This document shows positions 38,422 to 47,189 of a stretch of 64,000 bases of DNA, one piece after another. Every line of letters starts with the position of its first letter. Position 1 is the first letter of the stretch. This DNA is from DATIHF01 sp035480955 (GTDB taxonomy: Bacteria > Patescibacteriota > Microgenomatia > Woykebacterales > RBG-16-39-9b), in NCBI GenBank assembly GCA_035480955.1, contig DATIHF010000006.1:1-64000 (forward strand), given 5' to 3'. The translations under genes and the position numbers were made by a program. The notes under the pieces are model-generated. The model did not search any database, had not been told where the DNA came from, and was given only the letters and a program-made list of their open reading frames with translations.

Positions 38422-40261
38422 GGATCACGATAACATCTATCACTTCCTGCAGTATTGCGCCTTTCACTGGAGAAATAAAGCCAAAAGCGGCGAAACCCAT
38501 CGCGATGAAAGAGGCACCCATCCCAAACCAAATCCCGCCTTTGGCAATACTCAAAACTTTTTTACCAATTCTCAAAAGATGGTTGAGTTTGGCTAGATTA
38601 TTTTCAACAAAGACAATATCAGCTGATTCACTGGAAATACTGCTACCACCTTCTCCCAAGGCGATTCCGACGGTTGCGGAGGCCAGGGCAGGAGCGTCAT
38701 TGAAACCATCACCCACCATAACTACGTCTTGGAATTTCTTCTTCAGCTCGAGGATAAAGGCGACTTTCTCGTCCGGCAGACTTTGAGCTTTGACCAGGTC
38801 GATCCCGGTCTGCGCGGCGACCTGCTCTGCAACAGTCGGAGAGTCTCCGGTAAGCATCGCCACTTGTTCGATCCCCAAAGTCTTCAACTCGGCAATTGTT
38901 TCTTTGATTTCCGGGCGGATCTGGTCTGCGAAGACGAGGCTGCCAACTATTTTTTGATCAACTCCGACGAAACTAACCATTTTCCCTTTTGAGCTCTGCT
39001 CTTCTTTAAATTTGATCTGCTCGGGAGTGAATTTTAAACCCATATTTTTCAGGTGTTTCATACTGCCAACTGAAACGGCGTTCTTTTCAACAAAACCGGC
39101 GACTCCTTTGCCAAAAGTTTCTTTAAAATCTTTCGGGAAAGAAAGTTTGATTTTTTTCTCATTTGCAGCACTTACGATTGATTTGGACAGAATATGGGCC
39201 GAGAGTCTTTCAACTGAGGCAGACAAACGTAAAATTTCTGCTGAGTCAATTTTCTCGAAGGTTTTGACTTCCTCGACCGCGGGCATTCCGAAAGTCAGAG
39301 TCCCAGTTTTATCAAAAACTACTGCTTTGGCGGCACCAATTTTCTCAATCGCAATACCGTTTTTGACAATGATTCCTTTTTTAGCGGCTTTATTGATACC
39401 GCCCATGATCGCAATCGGAGTGGCCAGAATCAGCGGGCAGGGGGTCGCGACCACCAAAACCGCCAGGACATTGGTCGTATCTTGGGTGAGTAAATAAGTG
39501 AAGCCCGCAACCAAGAGAGTCACCGGGGTGAAGATCGCTCCGTAACGGTCAGCGAGCCGAACTAAAGGAGCTTTTGATTCCTGCGCTTCACGCACTAAAC
39601 GAACAATCTGCTCGTATTTACTGTCTGAAGCTTTGCGGATCGTTTGAATTTTGATTGGGTTATCGAGATTAACACTTCCGGAAAGTAGGGCGGCATTGGA
39701 CATTTTTTGGGTCGGGACTGGCTCACCAGTGAGAGCTGCCTCATTGATCGAGGTTTCTCCTTCAACTATTACCGCATCCACTGGTATGAGCTCACCAGGT
39801 TTGACCAAAAGAATGTCACCCACTCGCACTTGCTCAACACTCACATCAGTGACGCTTTCACCTTTGACTAGATGGGCGACCCGCGGAGCCGCGGCGGCTA
39901 ATTTTTTTAAAGCATCCGAAGCGCTTCTCAAGGCATAATCTTCCAAGGCTCGGCCGCCAGAGAGCATGATAACCACGATCGCTCCTGCCAGGTATTGACC
40001 CAGTAGCAACGAAGTAACAATTGCCAAGATCGCAATAACATCGGCACCAAAATTTTTCTTGAGCAACTCTTTCAGAGTGTCATAGGCGAGAGGAATCCCA
40101 CCCAAAATTAAAACTAGTTGAAAAAATAAATTGGCAACTTGTTTCTGACCAGAGGCAAGCTCAAACAAACCTATTATTAATAAAACAAAAGAAAAGCTAA
40201 AAACTGGGTATTTTTTTATCCACTCTGGCGAGCCGGGGAAAAATCGGGAATTTTCTTGCAA
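38396..40261 (-). CDS. Heavy-metal P1B-type ATPase
   Basis: About 620 aa. Membrane pump with the TGEPVP actuator loop, the metal-binding ATPCPLI in the sixth helix, phosphorylation site DKTGTLTFG, TGDSP and the hinge GDGFNDAPAL. No N-terminal heavy-metal-binding domain. The usual SEHP dipeptide of P1B pumps reads SAHI: His kept, Pro lost. The CPC-containing motif is most typical of Cu, Zn or Cd pumps, and the metal cannot be fixed here. I prefer TTG at 40261 (AAAGGA 8 nt upstream); TTG at 40291 is the alternative. Confidence 0.9.
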   Translation of the reverse strand: MQENSRFFPGSPEWIKKYPVFSFSFVLLIIGLFELASGQKQVANLFFQLVLILGGIPLAYDTLKELLKKNFGADVIAILAIVTSLLLGQYLAGAIVVIMLSGGRALEDYALRSASDALKKLAAAAPRVAHLVKGESVTDVSVEQVRVGDILLVKPGELIPVDAVIVEGETSINEAALTGEPVPTQKMSNAALLSGSVNLDNPIKIQTIRKASDSKYEQIVRLVREAQESKAPLVRLADRYGAIFTPVTLLVAGFTYLLTQDTTNVLAVLVVATPCPLILATPIAIMGGINKAAKKGIIVKNGIAIEKIGAAKAVVFDKTGTLTFGMPAVEEVKTFEKIDSAEILRLSASVERLSAHILSKSIVSAANEKKIKLSFPKDFKETFGKGVAGFVEKNAVSVGSMKHLKNMGLKFTPEQIKFKEEQSSKGKMVSFVGVDQKIVGSLVFADQIRPEIKETIAELKTLGIEQVAMLTGDSPTVAEQVAAQTGIDLVKAQSLPDEKVAFILELKKKFQDVVMVGDGFNDAPALASATVGIALGEGGSSISSESADIVFVENNLAKLNHLLRIGKKVLSIAKGGIWFGMGASFIAMGFAAFGFISPVKGAILQEVIDVIVILNALRVSR

Positions 40262-40335
40262 ACTAGTATTTCCTTTCTTTTTTATTACCAAAGTTTCTTT
40301 AATTTAAAACCCTACGAAGTTAAATTACAAGAACA

Positions 40336-40464
40336 ATGGAAAACTTACCACCGCTTCAAAGACAAAATAATACTTTTGTTCCCAGTTTGATCGTTTTTCT
40401 GCTCTCTCTGGTTTTGATTTTTGCGGCTTACTTCTTGCTCTTTCGCTTTATCGTCCTTGGCTAA
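40336..40464 (+). CDS. Small membrane protein, 42 aa
   Basis: A short complete frame from ATG 40336: a polar N-terminus of about 15 residues, then one strongly hydrophobic helix (about 17-41). TAAATT ends 9 nt before the ATG, fitting a leaderless transcript, although the -35 is weak. It is divergent from the metal ATPase and could be an accessory peptide for it. Coding status inferred. Confidence 0.5.
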   Translation: MENLPPLQRQNNTFVPSLIVFLLSLVLIFAAYFLLFRFIVLG

Positions 40465-40505
40465 CTTGCTTTCTCCTAATTTCTCTGAGAAACTAGTAAA
40501 AGTAG

Positions 40506-41096
40506 ATGCCAACAACAATCTTTTTCGTGCGCCATGGCCAAAGTGAAAATTTGGAAAAAATAAATTACGGCCGCATGCCTGGCTATCCTTTATCAGAAAC
40601 TGGGACCGCCCAAGCCGAGGCGGACGGAAAATATTTTGCTGATAAAAAGATAACGGCCATTTTTACCTCTCCTTTGGAAAGGTCCTTTCAAACCGCGGAC
40701 ATCATTGCCAAAGCTTGCCCCTCGGCAACTGTGGAGCATGTCTTTGATCTCAATGAAGCTGAGGCGACTCACTGGCAGGGAATGAAAGTAGAGGAGCTTT
40801 TCACCAACAGTTTTTACGAAACTTTTGTCAACGATCCAGATGCAGATATCGGCACGGAAAATCTCACTGAAGTGGCCGCTCGTATGGAAAAAACACTCCA
40901 GGAAATCCTCTCAAAACACAAAGGGCAAAATATTGTCTGCGTTTCCCATGAATTTCCAATTCTTGCGCTAAAACTCAAACTTGAAGGCAAGCCTTTGCAG
41001 AGTATGAAAACTTATCACCTGCCGATGGGCGGAGTGCTTTCGTTTACTTTTGACGATTCCGGAAAATTTGTTAAAACCGAAGAAGTCAGCGTCTGA
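40506..41096 (+). CDS. Histidine phosphatase family protein
   Basis: 196 aa. Phosphoglycerate-mutase-like fold with the catalytic FVRHGQSE (RHG near residue 9) and the second His in CVSHEFPI near 145. Single-domain enzymes of this type dephosphorylate small metabolites. The residue context does not single out a glycolytic mutase. The stop overlaps the end of the convergent hpf gene by 11 nt. Confidence 0.87.
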   Translation: MPTTIFFVRHGQSENLEKINYGRMPGYPLSETGTAQAEADGKYFADKKITAIFTSPLERSFQTADIIAKACPSATVEHVFDLNEAEATHWQGMKVEELFTNSFYETFVNDPDADIGTENLTEVAARMEKTLQEILSKHKGQNIVCVSHEFPILALKLKLEGKPLQSMKTYHLPMGGVLSFTFDDSGKFVKTEEVSV

Positions 41097-41478
41097 AAAG
41101 GCGTTTGTTGATGGCGCGGATAGGGAAAAGCGGATCAAAAGAGCGGATTGAAAAATTCCTCAAACTTCTTCTAGACCTTCCCTTTGACCAATCTTTTTCT
41201 CTTCTTAAAATCTCATTCATCCGATCACAAGCTTTATCAATCGCTGCGTACATGTCACCTGCTTGATCAGAAATCTTCAAAGTTTTCTTGGGGATTTTCA
41301 CCACAATATTGACGATGAAGTCTGTTTCTTTATCTTTGTGCGCTTTCTCCGAGCGCAGCTCAATCTCAGTCCTAATAATCTCAGGGAAATAGCGATAAAA
41401 TTTTTGGGATTTTTTGGTCGCGTAGTCTTGCAGGGCCTGATTTTCGTTTAGGTGTTTACCTTTGACAACGATACTCAT
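41086..41478 (-). CDS. hpf: Ribosome hibernation promoting factor
   Basis: 130 aa of the HPF/RaiA/YfiA family, which binds the decoding site and inactivates ribosomes at rest. The beta-alpha-beta-beta-beta-alpha fold is seen in residues 1-100 (KGKHLNENQAL start, YAAIDKACDRMNEILRREK helix). It is the short form with a basic tail and no long C-terminal dimer domain. Leaderless promoter. Confidence 0.88.
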   Translation of the reverse strand: MSIVVKGKHLNENQALQDYATKKSQKFYRYFPEIIRTEIELRSEKAHKDKETDFIVNIVVKIPKKTLKISDQAGDMYAAIDKACDRMNEILRREKDWSKGRSRRSLRNFSIRSFDPLFPIRAINKRLFRR

Positions 41479-41487
41479 CTGATGAAA

Positions 41488-41516
41488 AGTATAATTTGTC
41501 TGTCCCTTGATTTCAA
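41488..41516 (-). promoter_or_regulatory. Leaderless promoter of hpf
   Basis: On the minus strand TTGAAA, 17 bp, TATACT, 9 nt, ATG 41478. Confidence 0.7.
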
Positions 41517-41618
41517 GAAAGAAGCGAGCAAATTTTTTGAAAGATTGACTTTCCGCAGGAAAGCGAGCGCGAAGCGATTGACAACCAAGCGGCTTTTTCG
41601 ATAGGCTAAAGAGAGCCC

Positions 41619-42356
41619 ATGCAAGACGCTACTGCTACCACTCAAATTTCCACTGAAGCTTTTCCTATACAAGAGCCGATCGTGCTCACCCCCGGACTTG
41701 ACGAAAAAGTCAAAAAAAGTAAGCCAAAAACCGGTAGGGGAGCTTTTTCAACTCTCGGTATCCTCCTCGCCGGCTGGTTTTTTGGTAATTTGATTTTGGT
41801 GGGACTTCTTTCGATCGTTGTCATGGTCTCGGCCTCTTCTACTGGATTGATCAAAGTTCCTTTTTTCACCGAAAATTTTTTTGGAAAAAGCTTGTCCACT
41901 AGCGTCGTGGCGGACGCTACCGGTCTAGAGTCTGCCGAAGCAAAAATAGCGGAAATCAACACTCTCTCCTCAAATAAAACCATCAAAAGCCTACAGTTCA
42001 CACAAGATGAGATCAACGCTCTTTTTGCCAATCAAGTCGAACAGAAGGGTAGTTTTCCACTTTATGATCCCAAGATTGTTATCAAAGATGGAAAGTTTGT
42101 TTTCAGTGCCAAGATGATTCAGACAAATGCTCCAGTTACCATCGCCGGCAACGTCACTTCTTCGGGTCTAATTGCCAATATCGAGCTCACTTCAGCAAAA
42201 TTTGGCAAAGTCTCCCTGCCGACTTTTCTAGCCAGCAATTTATTTGATTCTTACTTGTCACAAATTGGCCTGAGTCTCTCAGGTAGCCAAGTGCCGGCCA
42301 AGCAAATCACCCTGGAAAACGGATCGGTGACCCTGGTCTCTGTTTCCAAACCCTAA
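41619..42356 (+). CDS. Membrane-anchored extracellular lipid-binding-like protein
   Basis: 245 aa. A cytoplasmic start of 40 residues, one membrane helix (about 46-72), then a beta-rich domain with FTQDEINALF and repeated strands (VTIAGNV..., IELTSAKFGKV). This resembles YpmS/DUF2140 or LmeA-like lipid-binding folds, without certainty. It is followed by two genes for a membrane protein and the Clp-like ATPase. Confidence 0.65.
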   Translation: MQDATATTQISTEAFPIQEPIVLTPGLDEKVKKSKPKTGRGAFSTLGILLAGWFFGNLILVGLLSIVVMVSASSTGLIKVPFFTENFFGKSLSTSVVADATGLESAEAKIAEINTLSSNKTIKSLQFTQDEINALFANQVEQKGSFPLYDPKIVIKDGKFVFSAKMIQTNAPVTIAGNVTSSGLIANIELTSAKFGKVSLPTFLASNLFDSYLSQIGLSLSGSQVPAKQITLENGSVTLVSVSKP

Positions 42357-42363
42357 CTCTCAT

Positions 42364-42392
42364 TTGAGAAAAAACTCGCAATCGAATAAACT
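42364..42392 (+). promoter_or_regulatory. Leaderless promoter of the Clp-like operon
   Basis: TTGAGA (42364-42369), 17 bp, TAAACT (42387-42392), 6 nt, ATG 42399. Confidence 0.65.
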
Positions 42393-42398
42393 TAAAAT

Positions 42399-42761
42399 AT
42401 GCAGCCTGCCATCTCAATCAGCTCATACCTGATTAGCTTGCCTTTGGAATTTCTCAACTGGTGGTTCGTCGAGGCAACTTTCAACCTTTTCAAAATTCTC
42501 CGTTTCGTCCTAGCTGCCGCCCTTCGTTTGTTGGGAGTCGAGTTGCTTTTGAAAACTTTTTTCAAACCCTGGAAAAATGAATACCGAGAAGGGTTGACCC
42601 GCTTTGCCCTTTTCATGGGTATGGGGATCAAAACTTTTATTTTATTTTTTGATTTTTTGTTTTTCTCAGCTTTGATTTTTCTGGAAGGGCTCATTTTAGT
42701 AGCTTGGCTTGCTTTTCCACTGCTTGTAATCTGGGGGGTCTATGCTGCAATTTTCACCTAG
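42399..42761 (+). CDS. Membrane protein preceding the Clp-like ATPase
   Basis: 120 aa, about three membrane helices with a conserved-looking cytoplasmic loop FKPWKNEYREGL between the first and second. It overlaps the Clp-like gene by 20 nt, indicating coupled translation and probable complex formation with the membrane-tethered ATPase. No named family known to me. Confidence 0.7.
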   Translation: MQPAISISSYLISLPLEFLNWWFVEATFNLFKILRFVLAAALRLLGVELLLKTFFKPWKNEYREGLTRFALFMGMGIKTFILFFDFLFFSALIFLEGLILVAWLAFPLLVIWGVYAAIFT

Positions 42762-45198
42762 TACCAGCAGAGTTTGGCAAGCCGCGACCTTTTGCCTCAT
42801 CTACAGCTCACTTTTGGGGATAATCATCAGACTCTCGGCTTTCATACTTTTGCTGACGACTATCTTGTTACTTCTCACCAATGGCACCAAATTTTTCCCG
42901 CCGCTGCTTTTTTCTCTTTTGTCACTTCTGATTATGTTTGAATTTTTCTATCGTTTTAAAGTCAGCCGCGAAAAGCCCCGCTTCAGCGTCGAAGAAATAA
43001 AAGAAACTACCAATTTAGCTGATTTAGTTACGCTCCCGCTGGCCAAACTGCTTCTTTCTCACCCTGCTTGGAGCGAAACAAAAAGTCTCATGAATGCGCT
43101 GAGTTTTTCGGAAAGTGTCAAATTTGTCCTTTACCGGTCAGGAATCTCACGGGACAACTTGGGAGCTCTTTTTGCCAACGGGGAAGAGATAAACTTGAAC
43201 GGCGCGCTGCAGACTGCGGCAGATATTTCCGCGAAAGAAGGTTGGGTCTACATCGATGAGCTCTCACTGGTCTCAGCTTTGTTCAGCAAATCTGCTCTCC
43301 TACAGAAGCTCCTTTTTGACCGAAACCTCAAGCAAAATGACCTAGACAATATCCTACACTGGGCCCGGGAAGCGCAAAAAGTTTATCTCGAAGATCGACC
43401 TTTTTGGGAACTTTCGACTTCCTCCTTGGGACTAGGACTAGCGGAGGTTTGGATGGGTGGTTGGACTCTGGAGACTGAAAAATACACCAAGGATATCAAC
43501 ACCGAAGTACTCAAAAGAAGTGAGGAATATTTTTTGGTCGGTCGGGGCAAAGAAGTCTCCCAACTTGAACAAGTACTTCTGCGAACCAGCAAGAGAAATG
43601 CGATTTTGCTGGGTGAGCCGGGTCTGGGAAAAACGACAATTGTTTATTCTCTCGCGAGAAAATCCGTGATTGGGGAGCTTCCGGTCGAGCTCTCTTACAA
43701 ACGCTTCATGGAGCTGGATCTCACCTCAATCAATGCTTCAGCGAACGAGGGAGAGATCGAGCAGAGACTCAAAAATATTTTGGTTGAGGTTTCCCATGCT
43801 GGGGACGTCGTGCTTTTTGTTCCCAACATTGAGAACCTCGCTGGCGCGCTTGAAGGCGGAAAGTTTGATATCTCAGGACTGCTTTCTCAGACTTTGAAAG
43901 ATATTAACTTGCAAGTCATTGGAACTTCCACACGAGCAGCCTTCCATAAATACATCGAGGACAAAGCAGTTTTTGCCGATTCCTTCGAGGTCATTGACGT
44001 GACCGAGCCAAATACAGACGAGGCGATCAGAATATTGGAAGAAGCAACTCATCTGATTGAAAGTAAAACTGGTGTGAAGATTACTTACAAAGCGATTCTG
44101 AAAGCAGTTGAGCTCTCGGAACGCTACCTAATTGACAAAGTTTTGCCAGGTAAAGCGATCAACCTGGTCGATGAGGCAGCGGCCAATATCGCTCTTTCCG
44201 GGAAAAAATTGCTGGAAGAGTCCGACATTGAACATATAATTTCTGATAAAGCGAAGGTCCCGGCTGGACTTGCTACTGGAGAAGAGAAAGATAAATTACT
44301 CCAGCTTGAAAAAGTCCTCCACCAGAGAATCGTCTCCCAAGATGAGGCCATCTCGGCTATCTCTCAAGCTGTCAGGCGGGCGAGAACTCTCAAACGAGAC
44401 AGCAAAAAACCAATCGGAGTTTTCCTTTTTCTGGGACCAACTGGAGTGGGAAAGACCGAGACTGCCAAAGCTCTCGCGGAGGTTTACTACGGATCAGAAG
44501 AGCGGATCTTGCGCTTTGACATGAGTGAATTTAACCAGGAAAACAGTGTTTATCGACTCATCGGCTCTCCTCCTGGCTCATCAGAATTTAAAGAAGGCGG
44601 CCAGCTCACTGAAGCAGTCCGGGTCAATCCTTTTAGTTTGATCCTATTGGATGAGCTGGAAAAAGCCCACAGCAAAGTTTTGGAAATTTTCTTGGCAATT
44701 TTCGATGAGGGAAGGATCACTGACTCTTCAGGACGACCAATTTCTTTTACCAATACAATAATAATTGGAACGTCCAATGCGGGAGCAGAGTATATCCGCG
44801 AGCAAATCAACAGCGGTAACCCAGCAGATCTGAAAAAATCTTTAATTGAGAAGCTTTTGACTGAAAATACTTTTCGTCCTGAGTTTATCAACCGTTTTGA
44901 TGATGTGATCGTCTATCGACCACTGGATCAGATCGAAGTCACCAAAGTAGTCGAAATGCTTTTGAACAATCTAGCTCGCCGCTTAGAGAAACAAGATTTA
45001 ACAGTGAAATTCACTCCAGCTCTTGTAACCTTTCTAGCCAAAATAGGCTACGATCCACAGTTTGGCGCTCGACCACTCCAGCGAGCGATCCAGGATCAAG
45101 TTGAAGCAAAAATTTCCCAGGCAATACTAGAGGGCAAACTCGCTCGGGGAGCCAAAACCACTGTTACAGCAGCCAACGACCAAGTCACTTTAAGTTAA
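42742..45198 (+). CDS. Membrane-tethered Clp/Hsp100-like double AAA+ ATPase
   Basis: 818 aa. Two membrane helices (about 18-70) replace the soluble Clp N-domain start, followed by a degenerate N-domain-like helical region. D1 (about 260-480) has Walker A GEPGLGKTT near 290, but its Walker B reads VVLFVPNIEN: the catalytic Asp-Glu pair is absent, and the usual Arg-finger stretch reads AVFADSF. D2 (about 530-800) is intact: GPTGVGKTE near 563, LILLDELEKAH near 633, FRPEFINRFDD. So D2 alone should hydrolyse ATP. No ClpP-binding loop is evident. Likely a membrane-bound unfoldase or disaggregase. Confidence 0.88.
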   Translation: MLQFSPSTSRVWQAATFCLIYSSLLGIIIRLSAFILLLTTILLLLTNGTKFFPPLLFSLLSLLIMFEFFYRFKVSREKPRFSVEEIKETTNLADLVTLPLAKLLLSHPAWSETKSLMNALSFSESVKFVLYRSGISRDNLGALFANGEEINLNGALQTAADISAKEGWVYIDELSLVSALFSKSALLQKLLFDRNLKQNDLDNILHWAREAQKVYLEDRPFWELSTSSLGLGLAEVWMGGWTLETEKYTKDINTEVLKRSEEYFLVGRGKEVSQLEQVLLRTSKRNAILLGEPGLGKTTIVYSLARKSVIGELPVELSYKRFMELDLTSINASANEGEIEQRLKNILVEVSHAGDVVLFVPNIENLAGALEGGKFDISGLLSQTLKDINLQVIGTSTRAAFHKYIEDKAVFADSFEVIDVTEPNTDEAIRILEEATHLIESKTGVKITYKAILKAVELSERYLIDKVLPGKAINLVDEAAANIALSGKKLLEESDIEHIISDKAKVPAGLATGEEKDKLLQLEKVLHQRIVSQDEAISAISQAVRRARTLKRDSKKPIGVFLFLGPTGVGKTETAKALAEVYYGSEERILRFDMSEFNQENSVYRLIGSPPGSSEFKEGGQLTEAVRVNPFSLILLDELEKAHSKVLEIFLAIFDEGRITDSSGRPISFTNTIIIGTSNAGAEYIREQINSGNPADLKKSLIEKLLTENTFRPEFINRFDDVIVYRPLDQIEVTKVVEMLLNNLARRLEKQDLTVKFTPALVTFLAKIGYDPQFGARPLQRAIQDQVEAKISQAILEGKLARGAKTTVTAANDQVTLS

Positions 45199-45224
45199 TT
45201 CTTCCAAATTTTGATCTTGAAAGG

Positions 45225-45230
45225 TATAAT
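45225..45230 (+). promoter_or_regulatory. -10 box of the 45268 gene
   Basis: Consensus TATAAT with TTCCAA 17 bp upstream (45202-45207), followed by CCAAGGAGGG before the ATG. Confidence 0.55.
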
Positions 45231-45267
45231 ACAAAGGTTCATAAACTAATTCCAAGGAGGGAGAGTT

Positions 45268-45588
45268 ATGCACTGGTTCTTAACCAAAACTGTTAAGGCA
45301 CTCGTGCTTGCCATACTGACAGCTGTAAGTTGTGGTTTACTTGTGTCGCTCTTCATACTATTGACCTCAACAGAAAGCTGGAACCAAATGAAAACTCTGG
45401 TGGTGGTAGTCTCCTTTTTCTTGTTCGTGGGCATTTTCACAGTGTTGATGATTGATTTAAGTGAAAACCCTACAGCAGAATTGTATGAACCAGTAAAACC
45501 GATTAAGAAAAAGGCAGACGCAGACGTTTTGATTGAAGATGTCCTAGACTTTCTTAACGAGAATAATCCCACATTAAAGAAGAAATAA
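45268..45588 (+). CDS. Two-helix membrane protein, 106 aa
   Basis: Membrane helices about 10-32 and 43-63, then a charged cytoplasmic tail with KPIKKK and an acidic helix. AAGGAGGGAG precedes the ATG. Own promoter and terminator. Unknown function. Confidence 0.65.
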   Translation: MHWFLTKTVKALVLAILTAVSCGLLVSLFILLTSTESWNQMKTLVVVVSFFLFVGIFTVLMIDLSENPTAELYEPVKPIKKKADADVLIEDVLDFLNENNPTLKKK

Positions 45589-45623
45589 GATGATCAAATG
45601 TGAAGTCGGAGAGTTACCACGCT

Positions 45624-45661
45624 GAGCCGTTAACTGAAGAAAGTTGCGGCTCTTTTTTTAT
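45624..45661 (+). terminator. Rho-independent terminator
   Basis: GAGCCG (45624-45629) pairs with CGGCTC (45647-45652), followed by eight T. Confidence 0.85.
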
Positions 45662-45674
45662 TTTTTACTCCTTT

Positions 45675-45683
45675 TGTTATAAT
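45675..45683 (+). promoter_or_regulatory. Extended -10 promoter
   Basis: TGTTATAAT is a full extended -10 (TG-n-TATAAT), with the -35 position occupied by the T tract of the preceding terminator. Confidence 0.65.
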
Positions 45684-45711
45684 AGCCACGATCAATCCTG
45701 AAGGAGGCGTG

Positions 45712-46008
45712 ATGAAGGCGATCAGCGAAGGCAGAGCGATTCTTTTCGAAAGCTACTGTCGAGAAGAAGGAAAGATCATCGGTCGACAGATCTTTGCTCA
45801 GAAAACCACTCTCGATGGCTACCGTATCGTAGTTGTTGGAGACTCAATCTATTACGCTTCAGCACTTAACAAGAGGGATTTAAGAAAGCTCTTGACGACT
45901 GACTTGGGTGCAAATGAACAAATCGTCTGCTTCCTACAAAGAAGAGAAAATTTCATTGTCGGGTTTGAAAAACGTGTCATAAATCAAATCGTCGAAAGAG
46001 CAGTGTAA
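45712..46008 (+). CDS. Unknown protein, 98 aa
   Basis: ATG at 45712 with AAGGAGG 4 nt upstream; GTG 45709 is too close to the site. Mixed alpha/beta with no known motif. Likely the first gene of a short operon running to 46317. Confidence 0.6.
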   Translation: MKAISEGRAILFESYCREEGKIIGRQIFAQKTTLDGYRIVVVGDSIYYASALNKRDLRKLLTTDLGANEQIVCFLQRRENFIVGFEKRVINQIVERAV

Positions 46009-46071
46009 GGAACAATCCAGAAAAGAAGCGGTGAGCAAAGAGAAAGTTTTTCTGAGACCAAGGCAGTACTG

Positions 46072-46317
46072 ATGCACCACTTCGGAATCAACTCTCAAGT
46101 TAGAGCGGCCAGGATTGTGGAAGAGCGTAGTGAAAACACATTCGTACTAGCTCAACCACAGACTTACAACTGCGAAGTGGGCAACTATGATGTTGCTAAA
46201 CTAATTGATAGTAGAGAACCAGAGCAGTGGCTCATCTGTACGATTTTCGATGGGGCAGTAATACAGATCAAAAGGGAGTCGAGAGGAAAGATCATCAAAG
46301 CAACAGACCAAGTTTAA
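46072..46317 (+). CDS. Unknown protein, 81 aa
   Basis: ATG 46072 overlaps the stop of a 13-codon frame (GTG 46031 to TGA 46070-46072) in the arrangement TGATG, so translation may be coupled to that short frame, which has AAGAAG before it. The protein is mixed alpha/beta with no recognised family. Ends at a strong terminator. Confidence 0.5.
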   Translation: MHHFGINSQVRAARIVEERSENTFVLAQPQTYNCEVGNYDVAKLIDSREPEQWLICTIFDGAVIQIKRESRGKIIKATDQV

Positions 46318-46336
46318 CCACTTGGTCTTTTTTTTA
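46305..46336 (+). terminator. Rho-independent terminator
   Basis: AGACCAAG (46305-46312) pairs with CTTGGTCT (46321-46328), then eight T. Confidence 0.9.
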
Positions 46337-46346
46337 ACCCATAGCA

Positions 46347-46375
46347 TTGAATAGTATTTAAAATTCTGTTAAAAT
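46347..46375 (+). promoter_or_regulatory. Promoter of the tiny-membrane-peptide operon
   Basis: TTGAAT (46347-46352), 17 bp, TAAAAT (46370-46375), then AAGGAGGAG and GTG 46411. Confidence 0.65.
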
Positions 46376-46410
46376 AATCTTGAAATCAAGCGCATTTCAA
46401 GGAGGAGAGC

Positions 46411-46764
46411 GTGAACACTCCCGAGGCAGTTCGCACTTTGTCAAAGATTGCTGAACATCTTGTGATGGACGCCAGAGGAACAGAGTTAAAGTACGAGACA
46501 GGCGATTTCCAACGTATTCTTCAATACAGCGTTCACACTGACGTTGTTCTTGTGGAAGACTGGACCTCCCATTCCCACAGAATAGGAAGATACAGATGGG
46601 AAGGGTTCAAGGGTTTCGAGCCAGAAGATGGAAATGCAGTTGTTCTCATCTTTGAACACGGTGGCTGGCAAACTCGAGTGAGACTTGGACGTATTAATGG
46701 TCCAGAGGTGAGTGTCTATCATATAGCACCTACTCTGATAGCTCATGAGGGCACCGTCTCCTGA
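46411..46764 (+). CDS. Unknown protein, 117 aa
   Basis: GTG start with AAGGAGGAG upstream. Beta-rich in the second half, with many His and Arg. No membrane helix or known motif. It heads a four-gene operon whose other members are tiny membrane peptides. Confidence 0.6.
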   Translation: MNTPEAVRTLSKIAEHLVMDARGTELKYETGDFQRILQYSVHTDVVLVEDWTSHSHRIGRYRWEGFKGFEPEDGNAVVLIFEHGGWQTRVRLGRINGPEVSVYHIAPTLIAHEGTVS

Positions 46765-46781
46765 GGAAGGGGAGAAAGTGA

Positions 46782-46859
46782 ATGGATTCCAACCGTATCG
46801 GAACATTGGTGTTCATCACGATCATCATCGTCATAGTGATAGCGTACCAAACGAGATGA
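46782..46859 (+). CDS. Tiny membrane peptide 1, 25 aa
   Basis: Starts MDSNRIGTL and continues as an Ile/Val-rich hydrophobic helix, ending in a short polar tail. AAGGGGAG lies 7 nt before the ATG. First of three consecutive tiny frames, each with its own ribosome site. Too short to compare by homology. Confidence 0.5.
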   Translation: MDSNRIGTLVFITIIIVIVIAYQTR

Positions 46860-46881
46860 TGGTCACTGGAGGTCTAAGCCC

Positions 46882-46968
46882 ATGAGAAAGATCAACTGGG
46901 ACGTGGTCGGGCTCTTACTTGGTCTCGTCTCTTTGGTCGCGATCATCGTGGTCAGCAATATCCTGTAG
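46882..46968 (+). CDS. Tiny membrane peptide 2, 28 aa
   Basis: A basic start (MRKINWD) and one hydrophobic helix to the end. GGAGG lies 9 nt upstream. It sits 22 nt after peptide 1. Confidence 0.5.
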   Translation: MRKINWDVVGLLLGLVSLVAIIVVSNIL

Positions 46969-46976
46969 GAGGGGCC

Positions 46977-47120
46977 ATGATCAACAAGGTCTTCGCTTTC
47001 TTGCAAGCAATGAAGAAAAGGATGGATAGAGAGAACGAAGAGCACTTCCCAGGGTTCATCGCGATCGCCGCAGTGTTACTCGCGATTTTTCTCGCGACAA
47101 CCTACAACACCTTCGGCTAG
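46977..47120 (+). CDS. Tiny membrane peptide 3, 47 aa
   Basis: An amphipathic, charged N-terminal half (about 1-25) is followed by one hydrophobic helix (about 27-42). AGGAGG, which overlaps the stop of peptide 2, lies 5 nt upstream. The operon ends at the terminator 28 nt later. Confidence 0.5.
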   Translation: MINKVFAFLQAMKKRMDRENEEHFPGFIAIAAVLLAIFLATTYNTFG

Positions 47121-47147
47121 ACAATAAATCAGCAATGGACAAACCAT

Positions 47148-47182
47148 GACTCCCTCGCAACCGCTTGGGAGTCTTTCTTTTT
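47148..47182 (+). terminator. Rho-independent terminator of the tiny-peptide operon
   Basis: GACTCCC (47148-47154) pairs with GGGAGTC (47167-47173), then TTTCTTTTT. Confidence 0.88.
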
Positions 47183-47189
47183 CCGAACA

